Numbered from the stretch's first letter, positions 23,963 to 33,963 are shown. The stretch is 38,061 bases of DNA from Flavobacteriaceae bacterium (GCA_031276535.1 JAISMV010000137.1:1-38061), one strand, 5' to 3'. A program made the numbers and translations. Notes: generated by a model from the letters alone, not told the origin.

Positions 23963-24934
23963 ATGGGGTTTTTGAAAAAATATAAAAATATAATTGAGGC
24001 AGCCATTGAAGAATATAAATTTACGGATCAGCCGGCTCAGTTATATGAACCCATGAACTATATACTGCATTTAGGCGGAAAGCGGCTTCGCCCCGTGATT
24101 CTGCTGATGGCGTATAATTTGTTTAAGGATGATTTGAAACCGGCGGTTAAAGCGGCATTAGGAATAGAATATTTTCATAATTTTTCTTTAATGCATGACG
24201 ACATTATGGATCGGGCTGCTTTACGGAGAGGAAAAGAGACGGTTCATACGAAATACGATGAAAATATAGCGATTTTATCCGGTGACGCCTTGCTGGTAAA
24301 AGCATTTCAAATGCTGGAAGATCTAAACCCCGCTCTGTTTAAGCCCTGTTTTCAACTGTTTTCCCATACTGCTCTGAAAGTATGCGAAGGACAGCAGTAT
24401 GATATGAACTTTGAAGAACAAAATGACGTCTCATATGGTGAATACATTCATATGATCACCGGAAAAACGGCTGAGCTTTGCGCCTGTGCCCTGAAGATGG
24501 GAGCCTTGGTAGCGGAAGCCGATGAAGAAGATGCGGAAAATTTGTATGAATTCGGACTTCATTTGGGAATTGCCTTTCAATTGATGGATGATTATCTGGA
24601 TGTTTTCGGTGATTATGAAGTGGTAGGAAAAAAACATGCCGGGGATATCTGTGAAAATAAGAAAACCATTTTATACATACTTGCAAAACAGCAGGGAAAT
24701 GAAAAGCAGAGAGCAGAATTAGATTTTTGGTTTGATTCCAAAGAAGAAAAAACAGAAAAGATCCATACCGTAGTGAAACTATTTAAAGATTTGGATGTAG
24801 ACAAATTATGTCTGGAATTAATCAATGATTATACCGAACAGGCGCTGAATTGTCTGGAAAAAATTACGGCATCCGAAGAAAAAAAACAAGACTTTTACGA
24901 ATTGATGGATTATTTACTCATTAGAGAAAGTTAA
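23963..24934 (+). CDS. Trans-polyprenyl diphosphate synthase
   Basis: The 323-residue enzyme adds isopentenyl diphosphate units to allylic diphosphates. Motifs are 'GGKRLRP' (38-44), first Asp-rich motif 'DDIMD' (79-83), 'GQQYDM' and second Asp-rich motif 'DDYLD' (209-213). The fifth residue before the first motif is Phe74, and the motif has the short DDxxD spacing. In this family a bulky aromatic there limits the chain to C15-C20, so farnesyl or geranylgeranyl diphosphate is a more likely product than a long quinone side chain; this is inference. The GSCFA gene follows 7 bases after the stop, so the two are probably co-transcribed. Confidence 0.9.
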   Translation: MGFLKKYKNIIEAAIEEYKFTDQPAQLYEPMNYILHLGGKRLRPVILLMAYNLFKDDLKPAVKAALGIEYFHNFSLMHDDIMDRAALRRGKETVHTKYDENIAILSGDALLVKAFQMLEDLNPALFKPCFQLFSHTALKVCEGQQYDMNFEEQNDVSYGEYIHMITGKTAELCACALKMGALVAEADEEDAENLYEFGLHLGIAFQLMDDYLDVFGDYEVVGKKHAGDICENKKTILYILAKQQGNEKQRAELDFWFDSKEEKTEKIHTVVKLFKDLDVDKLCLELINDYTEQALNCLEKITASEEKKQDFYELMDYLLIRES

Positions 24935-24941
24935 TAATTTT

Positions 24942-25937
24942 ATGATATTCAGAACAGAATTAACCTATGATCCTCAAACTGTAACATTAGATTATTCCAG
25001 TAGGATATTTACTATCGGCTCCTGTTTTGCTACGGAAATTTCCGAAAAACTATCCGGATACAAATTTTCGGTGATGCATAACCCTTTCGGCGTTTTATTC
25101 CATCCTCCCGCTATTGAAAACGCATTGATGAGAATCTATTCCCGGGAAGAATATCAGGCTTCTGAAATTTATAAATACGAAGAATTATATTTAAGCTGGG
25201 ATCACCATTCCTCCTTCAATGACATTTCTGTGGAAAAACTGGTAAGCCGGATAAATAAAAATATACAGACCGCCAATAAATTCCTGCAAGAGGCAGATAT
25301 GATCATTATCACTTTGGGAACTGCTTTTGTGTACAAATTAAGACAATATGACCTGATGGTAGCCAATTGTCATAAAGTTCCCAATTCTCAGTTTTCAAAA
25401 ATCTTACTGGAAGATCATCAGATAAAAACATCCCTGAAGAATATAGTGGAGATGTTGACGAATATAGGGAAAAAAGGAATGAAGATCCTTTTTACTCTGA
25501 GTCCGGTGCGCCATATCAAAGACGGAATCATAGAAAATAACCGAAGCAAGTCGAGGCTGCTCAACGCCGTACACTCAGTAGTGGAATCCTATGCCAACTG
25601 CGAATATTTTCCTTCGTATGAATTTATGATGGATGACCTACGGGATTATCGGTTCTATAAAGACGATCTCATTCACCCGAATGATATGGCTGTCGATTAT
25701 ATTTGGGAAAAATTCAGAGATGCGCATATCTCCCCAAAAGTATTTCCTGTGATGGAAACCGTAAAAAAGATCAATTCCTCGCTTCAACACAAAGTCCGGA
25801 ATACCCATACGATTGCATACAAAAAATTTCTTTATACCACCGTTAAAGACATTCAGGAAGTAGAACCGTTCCTGCCTCAGGGAGCCTTTCAGGAAGAATA
25901 CATGGTATTAAGAAAAAGAATGAATGAATCGTATTAA
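24942..25937 (+). CDS. GSCFA domain protein
   Basis: The 331-residue protein shows the name-giving motif 'IGSCFATEI' (25-33), then 'HNPFGVLFHPPAIENAL', 'ITLGTAFVYKL', 'LSPVRHIKDG' and 'DLIHPNDMAVDYIWE'. The arrangement (GS near the start, N and H-P-N-D near the end) resembles SGNH/GDSL hydrolases. GSCFA proteins are widespread in Bacteroidota and have no proven substrate. Downstream, the TatD-type gene starts 29 bases after the stop. No signal peptide is present, so it is cytoplasmic. Confidence 0.88.
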   Translation: MIFRTELTYDPQTVTLDYSSRIFTIGSCFATEISEKLSGYKFSVMHNPFGVLFHPPAIENALMRIYSREEYQASEIYKYEELYLSWDHHSSFNDISVEKLVSRINKNIQTANKFLQEADMIIITLGTAFVYKLRQYDLMVANCHKVPNSQFSKILLEDHQIKTSLKNIVEMLTNIGKKGMKILFTLSPVRHIKDGIIENNRSKSRLLNAVHSVVESYANCEYFPSYEFMMDDLRDYRFYKDDLIHPNDMAVDYIWEKFRDAHISPKVFPVMETVKKINSSLQHKVRNTHTIAYKKFLYTTVKDIQEVEPFLPQGAFQEEYMVLRKRMNESY

Positions 25938-25966
25938 TTCGTAACAGTATAATTTAAACACTAAAA

Positions 25967-26737
25967 ATGCAACTGATAGACAGCCACACCCATTTATATT
26001 TGGAATCATTTGACGAAGATCGCGATGAAGTGATCCGGCGGGCGATGGATGCCGGAGTAGAACGATTTTATCTCCCCTCCATCGATTCCTCCCATTATTC
26101 CGGTATGGTGGAATTGAAAAACAGGTATCCCGAAACTATGTTCCTGATGGCAGGACTTCATCCCTGCGACGTAAAACCGGATACTTACGAAAAAGAACTG
26201 GCTTTCGTAGAAAAAAAGTTAACCGAAGAATCCTTTGCTGCCATAGGAGAAATTGGATTGGATCTATATTGGGATACCTCTACCTTGGAAATTCAGCAGC
26301 AGGCATTCCGAAAGCAGATCCAATGGGCAAAGGAGTATAAACTTCCTATAGTTATTCATGTAAGAGAAGCCTTTGAAGAAGTGTTGAAGATTCTACGGGA
26401 AGAAAGATCACCGGAAATACAGGGAATATTTCATTGCTTTACCGGAACTTTAGAGCAGGGAAAAGAAGCCATAGAACTGGGATTTTCTTTAGGAATAGGA
26501 GGAGTGGTTACCTTTAAAAACGGGAAAATAGATCAATTTTTAAAAGAAATACCTTTGCAGCATATTGTTCTGGAAACAGATTCTCCCTATCTGGCTCCGG
26601 TTCCCTATCGGGGGAAACGAAATGAACCGGCCTACATAAAACAAGTTGCAGAAAAACTTTCCGATATTTATGAAATTCTTCCGGAAGAAATCGGGAGGAT
26701 CACTACAGAAAACGCGTTGAAGATCTTCAAAATTTAA
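25967..26737 (+). CDS. TatD-family metal-dependent hydrolase
   Basis: The 256-residue protein has the TatD amidohydrolase pattern: 'DSHTHL' (5-10) with the two metal His, 'AIGEIGLDLYWD' with the bridging Glu, 'VIHVREA', 'FHCFTG' and 'VLETDSPYLAPVPYRGKRNEP'. TatD homologues act as 3'-5' DNases or D-aminoacyl-tRNA deacylase-like enzymes in the cytoplasm; the reaction here is not fixed by sequence. The length is standard and all metal ligands are present. It ends the gene group 23963-26737. Confidence 0.92.
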   Translation: MQLIDSHTHLYLESFDEDRDEVIRRAMDAGVERFYLPSIDSSHYSGMVELKNRYPETMFLMAGLHPCDVKPDTYEKELAFVEKKLTEESFAAIGEIGLDLYWDTSTLEIQQQAFRKQIQWAKEYKLPIVIHVREAFEEVLKILREERSPEIQGIFHCFTGTLEQGKEAIELGFSLGIGGVVTFKNGKIDQFLKEIPLQHIVLETDSPYLAPVPYRGKRNEPAYIKQVAEKLSDIYEILPEEIGRITTENALKIFKI

Positions 26738-26792
26738 GCCTGCTCAGCTAAAATAATTGAAAATATTTATTACGGTGTATTAAAATCTTTTG

Positions 26793-26800
26793 TACCTTTG
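26793..26800 (+). promoter_or_regulatory. -7 promoter box of the first riboswitch operon
   Basis: TACCTTTG matches TAnnTTTG and lies directly upstream of the cobalamin riboswitch, so the leader would begin near 26807. Confidence 0.55.
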
Positions 26801-26804
26801 GCTT

Positions 26805-27024
26805 CAGATTTTGGTGTCACAATTCCGTATCTTCGGAAACGTGATGAAAAGGGAATCAGGTGCAAATCCTGAACAGACCCGCTGCTGTAAGCTCCGCTAA
26901 GATCTTTGAACAATACTCAATCCACTGTTTCGAATGAGAAATGGGAAGGACGTTCAAAGAAGGAGTAAGTCAGAAGACCTGCCGAGATTATTATATAGTT
27001 AACAAAGCTTTCGGGAAATAGAGC
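26805..27024 (+). ncRNA. Cobalamin riboswitch 1
   Basis: The conserved core is plain: 'GGGAATCAGGTGCAAATCC' (26851-26869), 'GACCCGCTGCTGTAA' (26876-26890) and the B12 box 'AGTCAGAAGACCTGCC' (26968-26983). A short hairpin follows the aptamer: GCTTT (27007-27011) with AGAGC (27020-27024) around loop CGGGAAAT. Its position suits the regulatory P13/L13 hairpin that kisses L5 when B12 is bound. The same hairpin recurs after riboswitch 2 with a base-pair change. Binding of adenosyl- or other cobalamin would switch off the btuB-like operon starting at 27131. About 105 bases separate the hairpin and ATG; no strong terminator was identified, so the final mode of control is open. Confidence 0.95.
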
Positions 27025-27130
27025 TGAAGAACACAAGATTTAAAAAAATACTGATTTACATCCAGTCTTACTTTTTTTGTGATTTAATCTCCCTGTATAA
27101 TTTTCTGCAAGCGGTTAGAATTTTAATAAG

Positions 27131-29188
27131 ATGTTATTTAGATTTAGTATCATAAAAAAACAGTTCGCAACCGGTTTATTTTGTTTCTCTGTCCTTGCTT
27201 CCGCACAGGAGAGATCAGATAGTTTGCGGCAACTCAAAGAGATTGTTGTAATAGCAAGACCTTTCCAAAAAATCATTCCTTCCCAGAAACTTACCGGAGT
27301 ACAGTTAGAGAAGCTCAACAGTCATTCCGTTGCAGATGCATTGCGTTATTTTGCCGGCGTCCAGATAAAAGACTATGGCGGCATGGGAGGGCTTAAAACC
27401 GTCAATGTGCGCAATATGGGAAGCACCCATGTAGGCGTATTTTATGATGGCATACAGTTAGGAAATGCCCAAAACGGAGTGGTCGATCTAGGAAAATTCT
27501 CATTGGACGATTTGGATGAAATATCGTTGTATAACGGGCAGAAAAGTGAGATTTTCCAATCAGCCAAAGACTTTGCCTCCGCTTCGGCGATCTATATCAA
27601 GGCAAAGAAGCCCAAATTTGCAGACAACAAAAAAACAAATCTTCTGGTTCGGTATAAAGCCGGTTCGATACAATTGATCAACCCTTCGGTGCGGTTAGAG
27701 CAAAAGATCAACGATCGATGGAATTTCAGTCTAAGTTCGGAATATATTAGATCGGATGGAAAATATAAATTCCGATACAAACGCAATAACGTAGACGGCA
27801 CAGTTGCCTACGATACGGTTGCCACCCGTTGGAACAGCGATATAGAAGCCCTGCGGATAGAAAGCGGATTATACGGAACCGTACAGAACGGACATTGGGA
27901 AACCAAATTGTATTACTATGGTTCGGACAGAGGATTACCCGGAGCTATTGTGAAAAATGTCTGGTATAACGGAGAACGGCAGGGTGATAAGAATTTTTTC
28001 GCACAGGCAGGTTTTACAAAAGATATAACGAGCAAATACAAATTTCAGATAAAAGGAAAATATGCATACGATTACACCCACTACCTGTCACGAGACTCCG
28101 TCCTTTTCATGGGAAGCAGTGTAACGAAGAAAATGCAGTTTGATAATAGCTATTATCAGCAGGAATTCTATCTGACGGCAGTTAACGCATACTCCATATC
28201 TCCCATATGGGATGTATCCCTGTCCGCCGATTTTCAATATAACAAGTTAAATGCGACGATGCGGGGTGTTGGTACGCTGTTTACCTATCCGCAGCGATAC
28301 AGTCTTTGGAGCTCATTAGCCTCCTCGCTGGATCTGGGAAAGCTGAAAGCCCAGACAAGCATATTGGGAACTTTCGTTACGGAAGAAGTGAGGAATAATG
28401 CCGGATCTCCGGATAAATCCGAATTAGCTCCGGCTGTATTCATCGGGTATCGTCCCTTTGAAAAACACGATTTCAATATCAGAGCCTTTGCCAAAAGAAT
28501 ATTCCGCATGCCGACATTTAACGATCTGTACTATACCCAGATAGGAAACAGCGTCCTGAAGCCGGAATATACCAACCAATACAATTTGGGATTCAGTTAT
28601 AACAAATCCTTCACCCTGTCTTTTCTCAATGCGGTGGCAGTACAATTAGACGCATACTACATGGATGTCACCGATAAGATCATAGCGGCTCCGACCGGAA
28701 GTAATTTCCGATGGATGATGACGAACATGGGAAAAGTTGAAGGGAAAGGACTTGACGCCACTTTAGGGGTAAAAGGACATATCGGAACGGTGGAACTAAA
28801 TACGAACCTTACATATTCATACTCAAAAGTTCAGGATTTCACAAAGATAAACGGAGTGAAAATGTCATCCCATGGAGACCAGATTCCTTACACCCCCTGG
28901 CATAGCGGCTCCGTCATTCTGAATATCTCCCGAAATACATGGTTTCTTAATTATAGCTTCATGTATGTCGGCGAACGTTATGACGGGGCGGTAAACAATA
29001 TAGCCAGAAACCACATTGAGCCGTGGTATACCCACGACATTTCCATTCAAAAGGAATGGACCTACAAAAAGTATAAGATAAAAGGTTCCGTAGAGATGAA
29101 CAACGCTCTGGATCAATATTACGATGTTGTATTAAACTACCCGATGCCGGGACGAAATTTCAGATTTGTATTAAATATAAGCCTATGA
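27131..29188 (+). CDS. btuB: TonB-dependent cobalamin receptor (BtuB-like)
   Basis: The 685-residue outer-membrane protein has a signal peptide (cleavage near 'LASA-QE', residue 25), a TonB-box-like 'LKEIVVIA' (35-42), a plug domain (about 45-155; 'DALRYFAGVQIKDYGGMGGLKTVNVRNMG') and a 22-strand barrel ending in 'RNFRFVLNISL', with Phe/Leu-rich C-terminus. There is no N-terminal carboxypeptidase-like extension, so it is of the BtuB type, not a SusC. The cobalamin riboswitch upstream makes B12 or a cobinamide the likely ligand, imported with TonB energy. Its stop overlaps the start of the BtuG-like gene by four bases (ATGA), so translation is coupled. Confidence 0.93.
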   Translation: MLFRFSIIKKQFATGLFCFSVLASAQERSDSLRQLKEIVVIARPFQKIIPSQKLTGVQLEKLNSHSVADALRYFAGVQIKDYGGMGGLKTVNVRNMGSTHVGVFYDGIQLGNAQNGVVDLGKFSLDDLDEISLYNGQKSEIFQSAKDFASASAIYIKAKKPKFADNKKTNLLVRYKAGSIQLINPSVRLEQKINDRWNFSLSSEYIRSDGKYKFRYKRNNVDGTVAYDTVATRWNSDIEALRIESGLYGTVQNGHWETKLYYYGSDRGLPGAIVKNVWYNGERQGDKNFFAQAGFTKDITSKYKFQIKGKYAYDYTHYLSRDSVLFMGSSVTKKMQFDNSYYQQEFYLTAVNAYSISPIWDVSLSADFQYNKLNATMRGVGTLFTYPQRYSLWSSLASSLDLGKLKAQTSILGTFVTEEVRNNAGSPDKSELAPAVFIGYRPFEKHDFNIRAFAKRIFRMPTFNDLYYTQIGNSVLKPEYTNQYNLGFSYNKSFTLSFLNAVAVQLDAYYMDVTDKIIAAPTGSNFRWMMTNMGKVEGKGLDATLGVKGHIGTVELNTNLTYSYSKVQDFTKINGVKMSSHGDQIPYTPWHSGSVILNISRNTWFLNYSFMYVGERYDGAVNNIARNHIEPWYTHDISIQKEWTYKKYKIKGSVEMNNALDQYYDVVLNYPMPGRNFRFVLNISL

Positions 29189-30321
29189 AAAAAATAGTGT
29201 ACCTAACCGTTATTTTATCCTTCTGTTTCCTTGTCTCCTGCCGGGAGGACGAGGTTGTATATTATTCGGATTCAACTCCGGTTTCCCCGCCGGCGGTGGA
29301 GGGTAATATACGGGGATTTTATTTGCTGAACGAGGGCAATATGGGCATGAATCGTGCCACATTAGATTATTTCGATTATACGACAGGCGTGTATACCCGG
29401 GATATATATTCGGAACGAAACCCCACAATAGTAAAAGAATTGGGCGATGTAGGCAATGATATAAAGATCTACGGAAGCAAAGCATATGCCGTTATCAACT
29501 GTTCACATTACATTGAAGTATTTGATGTTAAAACAACTAAACACATCAAGGGGATACCGGTTCCCAACTGCCGCTATATGGCATTTCATGAAGGCAAAGC
29601 ATACATCAGCTCATACGCGGGACCCGTTGCCATTGATCCGAATGCGGAAGTCGGATTCGTTGCCGAAATAGATACAACGACCCTTGAACTGACAAGAAAA
29701 GTAACCGTTGGCTACCAACCGGAAGAAATGGTAGTAAATAACGGAAAACTGTATGTTGCCAACTCGGGAGGGTATCGTGTACCCAATTATGACAATACCG
29801 TTTCGGTTGTTGATCTGAAAACATTCACCGAGATAAAAAAAATCGAAGTTGGCATCAATCTCCTTCGTATGCAGATAAATAAACAGGGCGATATCTTTGT
29901 CAGCTCACGGGGCGATTATTACCACACTCCCTCCAACCTGTTTGTTATAGACAGTAAGACCGACATGGTGACGGATACATTGAATATCCCCGTAAGCGAA
30001 ATGTGCATGATGGGCGATTCCCTGTACTTTTACAGCGTGGAATGGAGTTACCTGACCAACAGCAATTCCATAACCTACGGCATTCTGGACACGAAGAACA
30101 AAAAGAAAATAACCGATAAATTCATTACCGACGGAACCGAAAAACAAATAATGATTCCCTACGGATTATCGGTAAATCCCGAAACAAAAGAGATCTTTGT
30201 CTGTGACGCACAAAACTATGTAGTAACGGGATATATTTATTGCTTTACCCCCGACGGTAAGCTTAAATGGAAAACAACTGCCGGGAATATACCCGGACAT
30301 TTCGCATTTGTATACAAATAA
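29185..30321 (+). CDS. BtuG-like beta-propeller surface lipoprotein
   Basis: The 378-residue protein carries a lipoprotein signal (Cys19 in 'LVSCREDE'). The acidic residues after the Cys fit the Bacteroidota export signal for surface lipoproteins. The rest is a YncE/DUF5074-type beta propeller with repeated strands such as 'GFYLLNEGNMGMNRATLDYFD', 'GKAYISSYAG', 'GKLYVANSGG' and 'GDIFVSSRGD'. In Bacteroides thetaiotaomicron, BtuG is a surface propeller that binds B12 with very high affinity and passes it to BtuB. Here the gene overlaps btuB (ATGA) under a cobalamin riboswitch, so the same role is likely. The sequence alone does not prove ligand binding. Confidence 0.85.
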   Translation: MKKIVYLTVILSFCFLVSCREDEVVYYSDSTPVSPPAVEGNIRGFYLLNEGNMGMNRATLDYFDYTTGVYTRDIYSERNPTIVKELGDVGNDIKIYGSKAYAVINCSHYIEVFDVKTTKHIKGIPVPNCRYMAFHEGKAYISSYAGPVAIDPNAEVGFVAEIDTTTLELTRKVTVGYQPEEMVVNNGKLYVANSGGYRVPNYDNTVSVVDLKTFTEIKKIEVGINLLRMQINKQGDIFVSSRGDYYHTPSNLFVIDSKTDMVTDTLNIPVSEMCMMGDSLYFYSVEWSYLTNSNSITYGILDTKNKKKITDKFITDGTEKQIMIPYGLSVNPETKEIFVCDAQNYVVTGYIYCFTPDGKLKWKTTAGNIPGHFAFVYK

Positions 30322-30335
30322 AATCAACAAAAAAT

Positions 30336-31337
30336 ATGAGAAAAATTTACTTTAAGTATTTACTGGCAGTATCGGTTTGCATGTTTACAGTAGCGTGCAG
30401 CAGTGATGATGACAATGATCCGGTTCCGAAACCGGAAAGCGCAAAGAGTCCGTATATCTCAAAGGTATATGACTTTATACCGGCAGTGGGACAGTTTACC
30501 AACGAACTGCCCAAGTACGAACCGGGAGACACCTATGAAACTATGGTGAAAAAAGCGGAAGACATGATAAAAGGAGAAAAACCGGCGGGAATGATTTCCT
30601 TGGGAGGCTTCGGAGGATATGTTGTCTTCGGATTCGACCACACGGTAGAGAACGTACCCGGAAAACGAGACATTCGCATTTCGGCTAATGCATTCTGGGC
30701 GGCAGCCAATCCGAACCCTGACGCAAACAAAAGAGGCGGAAGCTGCGAACCCGGAGTTATCATGGTTTCATACGACGCGAATGCCAACGGATTGCCCGAT
30801 GACCCATGGTATGAAATTGCAGGCAGTGAACATTCGAAATCAAAAAAGAACTATGAGATTACCTATTACCGCCCGGATCCCAATAAAAAACCCGTTCTGG
30901 ACGAAAAAGAATCTTATGCCACAGATGTTAAATATATCTACTGGACGGATAATCATGGAAAATCCGGGTATAAGATGAAAAACCAATATCATTCACAAAG
31001 TTATTATCCCGAATGGATCAAAGGAGACAAGATCACGTTTAAAGGAACATTATTACCTGATAACGCAGTGGAAGAAAGTGGCGAAGGCAAATATTGGGTA
31101 CAGTATTCTTTCGATTACGGATATGCGGACAATGCGCCCAATACGGACGACGAATCGGCTATAGACATTGATTGGGCGGTGGACGAGAACGGAAAAAAAG
31201 TTAACCTTCCGGGAGTGAATTTTGTAAAAGTATATAACGGACTGAATCAGGAATGCGGCTGGCTCGGAGAAACCTCCACCGAAATTTCAGGCGCTCAGGA
31301 TCTTCATCTGTTAGGAATATCAATTTCAACAAAATAA
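30336..31337 (+). CDS. Acidic surface lipoprotein of the cobalamin operon
   Basis: From ATG 30336 the protein has 333 residues; a longer reading from 30267 would overlap the BtuG-like gene and hide the signal. The lipobox Cys is at 21 ('FTVACSSDDDND'), followed by an Asp-rich surface-export signal. The body has conserved-looking stretches 'KVYDFIPAVGQFTNELPKY', 'SLGGFGGYVVFGFDHTVEN', 'GRRISANAF'-type strands, 'SCEPGVIMVSYDANANGLPDDPWYEIAGSE' and 'GVNFVKVYNGLNQECGWLGE'. Proteins of this type, called PKD-domain or cell-surface proteins, occur beside BtuB/BtuG in Bacteroides cobalamin loci. 'DANANGLPDD' may bind calcium. It starts 14 bases after its upstream neighbour. Function is inferred as part of surface B12 capture. 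Confidence 0.75.
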   Translation: MRKIYFKYLLAVSVCMFTVACSSDDDNDPVPKPESAKSPYISKVYDFIPAVGQFTNELPKYEPGDTYETMVKKAEDMIKGEKPAGMISLGGFGGYVVFGFDHTVENVPGKRDIRISANAFWAAANPNPDANKRGGSCEPGVIMVSYDANANGLPDDPWYEIAGSEHSKSKKNYEITYYRPDPNKKPVLDEKESYATDVKYIYWTDNHGKSGYKMKNQYHSQSYYPEWIKGDKITFKGTLLPDNAVEESGEGKYWVQYSFDYGYADNAPNTDDESAIDIDWAVDENGKKVNLPGVNFVKVYNGLNQECGWLGETSTEISGAQDLHLLGISISTK

Positions 31338-31346
31338 AAAAATACT

Positions 31347-33890
31347 ATGAAAAAAATTAATCTGGCGATCATTATGTTCTGCATAAGTTTTGGCATCTCT
31401 GCACAAAACCAGCTGACTAAGAATCTGCCGCCTCTGAAAGGATCCGTTGCATTAAAAAATGCAAAAACGGAGGAAACTCCCGTTGATTATACCAAGGGAG
31501 TGTTTTTTGTAAATGAAGACTGGTTCGGGCATAACAACAGTACGGTCAATTTCCTGTCAGATGAAGGAACCTGGGCGTATCGGATATTCAAGAAGGAAAA
31601 TCCCGGTCATGAGCTGGGCTGTACCACGCAATACGGAGCCATTTACGGCGGAAAATTCTATCTGGTGTCCAAGCAGTATCAGGATGTCGGAGCCAAAGTT
31701 CCCGGAAGCCGCTTGGCTGTATGCGATGCCACAACCATGAAGCTCATCAAGGAATTTGAATATTTCGGAAAAAATGCCAACGGTGTCTCTATCGCTGACG
31801 GGCGATCTTTTTTAGGTGTAGACGAGCACAAAGGATATATAGGTACCAGTAACGGCATCTTTACCTTTGATATCGACAATATGACAATCGGTTCGCAGAT
31901 TCCCGGAACTACCAGTAATACCGGTGGTTTGTACAGCGCACAAATAGGTACAATGCTTCGTGCAGCGGATAAAGTGTTTGCCGTCCATCAGAAAGAAGGA
32001 CTTCTTGTTATTGATCCGGTTAAGGACGAAGTGATCACTACCATTCAGGCGCCAAAGGATGGTACGCTTCAAAGAGGATTCGGTTCGGTCGTACAATCAA
32101 AAGACGGAATTCTATGGCTTAGTGTCGCTGAGAATCAATCAGGAGGTGGCGGCTCCTGTGATTATATGATACGGCTTGACCCCTGGACCTTAGACAGCAC
32201 CCGTGTATCCCTGCCTGCAGGAATGCAGATTCCCAACTCATGGTATGCCTGGACAGCCGACGGATTTTTTTCAAGTACGGCAGAGAATAAGATATATTGG
32301 AAAAATAATGGAGGATGGTTTAATGCCAGAAGAATTATATGCTACGATATTGATAAAAAAGAATTTAAGGAAATAATAAATACAGGAACTATTGATAAAA
32401 AGAAAGATTGGGGGATCTACGGCGCTTCCGTGCGTATTCATCCCGTTACGGATGAAATATACGCCTCTTTGTTTAAGCAATTCAATGATCCGGAATATAT
32501 AACGATTCGCATGAATAAAGAAGGCAAAATACTTCAGACCTATGAAATGGAGCAAAATTACTGGTTTCCGGCAATGCCCGTATTCCCCGATAATTATGAC
32601 CCTGCCATTGAACTTTCCGAACTTACCGTTTATCAGGATACGATAATCTCCTTGAATGACAAGATACTGGATAAGGACAATATGTCCGTTGCCATTGTCA
32701 AATCTCTCACCGGTGTTGACAATGCGCTGATAGATGCTTCCATTTACCGTGATGCATTGAAGATCACTCGCAAAGTTGCCGAAGGAAAGACAAAGTTCAC
32801 CCTGAAAGTAAACTCCAACGGTAAACTTCTGGAAAAAGAAATAATCGTTAACATTATAACGTTAACCTCCCCGAAAATAACCCAACAACCCGTATCGATA
32901 AGCAAATACTATGGAGAATCCGCCACCTTCTCCCTGACGGCGGAAGGAGGTCTTTTATCTTACCAGTGGTATAAGGACGGAGTCGCGATAGAGGGAGCGG
33001 ATCAACCCTCCTATACGATAGCCGATACCAACCTGAACAATGCTTCGCAGGGAGAATATTATTGTGAAGTGTCTAACCTTAAAGGAAAGGTTGTCTCTGA
33101 AAAAGCGACCCTGACCGTTTTGGGCAATATCCTGTCCAAGGTAGAGATCGACGGCGAAGAATGGGATATAACCAAAACCTATGTTGTGCCGGAAGGTAAG
33201 GCAGGCTCTCATCTGACCGTAGAGTTGTTTCCCGTAAACTCCAACATAGAAGTATATTACGGCGGAACGCTTTTGTCTGATAACACCTATAAGGTAAGCC
33301 TTTCCCAACCCTTCCATAAAGTTTATACCTTTACGTTGAAAGCCGGTAGCGGCTTTTCCGTCAATTATGGCGTTACAATAGAAAAACGCTTCAATTTCGA
33401 TGATATTGTAGTTACCCGTTGGAATAACTCTCTGATCGTGAACGATAACAGCACGACAAACGGAGGATTCGATTTTGTCGGGTATAAATGGTTTAAGGAC
33501 GGTGCGGAAATCGGTATCGGACAATACTATTCCGCAGGACAGAAAAAAACAGACCTGTTAAGCGGTAATTACGAGGTACAGCTGATAACCAAAGACGGAC
33601 AAACGCTGCGCACATGGAACAAATCGATCGCGTTGAAAAGCTCAACAGGCTTGAAGGCGTATCCTAATCCTTTGCAGAAAGGAGAATCCGTTTCCGTTCA
33701 GCTGGATATTGATCCGGAGCTGTTAACCGATGCGGTGATAGAAGTTTACAACATCAACGGAGCCAAGATCAGCAGCGTTAAGGCTGTCGGCGCCGTCACT
33801 CCGGTTGCCTTGCCCGCATCTTCCGGTACGTATATCATCAAGGTACGGTCGGGAGAGTTTTCAGAAACACAAAAGTTGATCGTGAAATAG
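31347..33890 (+). CDS. T9SS-exported DUF5074-type propeller with Ig-like domains
   Basis: The 847-residue protein begins with a signal peptide ('MKKINLAIIMFCISFGISAQ'). Residues about 45-420 form a DUF5074-like propeller ('GVFFVNEDWFGHNNSTVNFL', 'GGKFYLVSKQYQDVG', 'KGYIGTSNGIFTFDID'). An Ig-like domain follows (about 510-592; 'QQPVSISKYYGESATFSL', 'YQWYKDGV', 'GEYYCEVSN'), then a cadherin-like beta sandwich (about 595-680). A shared module 'KRFNFDDIVVTRWNNSLIV' comes next, and a T9SS type A sorting domain ends the protein (about 769-847; 'YPNPLQKGESVSVQL' to 'TYIIKVRSGEF'). It is the last gene of the first riboswitch operon (9 bases after the previous stop). A cobalamin-binding or cell-surface capture role is inferred. 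Confidence 0.82.
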   Translation: MKKINLAIIMFCISFGISAQNQLTKNLPPLKGSVALKNAKTEETPVDYTKGVFFVNEDWFGHNNSTVNFLSDEGTWAYRIFKKENPGHELGCTTQYGAIYGGKFYLVSKQYQDVGAKVPGSRLAVCDATTMKLIKEFEYFGKNANGVSIADGRSFLGVDEHKGYIGTSNGIFTFDIDNMTIGSQIPGTTSNTGGLYSAQIGTMLRAADKVFAVHQKEGLLVIDPVKDEVITTIQAPKDGTLQRGFGSVVQSKDGILWLSVAENQSGGGGSCDYMIRLDPWTLDSTRVSLPAGMQIPNSWYAWTADGFFSSTAENKIYWKNNGGWFNARRIICYDIDKKEFKEIINTGTIDKKKDWGIYGASVRIHPVTDEIYASLFKQFNDPEYITIRMNKEGKILQTYEMEQNYWFPAMPVFPDNYDPAIELSELTVYQDTIISLNDKILDKDNMSVAIVKSLTGVDNALIDASIYRDALKITRKVAEGKTKFTLKVNSNGKLLEKEIIVNIITLTSPKITQQPVSISKYYGESATFSLTAEGGLLSYQWYKDGVAIEGADQPSYTIADTNLNNASQGEYYCEVSNLKGKVVSEKATLTVLGNILSKVEIDGEEWDITKTYVVPEGKAGSHLTVELFPVNSNIEVYYGGTLLSDNTYKVSLSQPFHKVYTFTLKAGSGFSVNYGVTIEKRFNFDDIVVTRWNNSLIVNDNSTTNGGFDFVGYKWFKDGAEIGIGQYYSAGQKKTDLLSGNYEVQLITKDGQTLRTWNKSIALKSSTGLKAYPNPLQKGESVSVQLDIDPELLTDAVIEVYNINGAKISSVKAVGAVTPVALPASSGTYIIKVRSGEFSETQKLIVK

Positions 33891-33963
33891 AACGTTTCTT
33901 TCGGGTTGGGACAATCGTATTATATGCCTAATATATTGAAGAGGAATGGAATATCGGAAATAA

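Noticed and set aside
30267-30335. Extended N-terminus of the acidic lipoprotein
   Set aside because: The extension overlaps the BtuG-like gene by 55 bases and would bury a perfect lipoprotein signal starting at 30336.
32955-33524. A 189-codon open frame on the minus strand inside the T9SS propeller gene
   Set aside because: It is antisense to a well-supported gene with clear Ig-like and sorting domains, has no ribosome site or family pattern, and arises from codon bias of the real gene.
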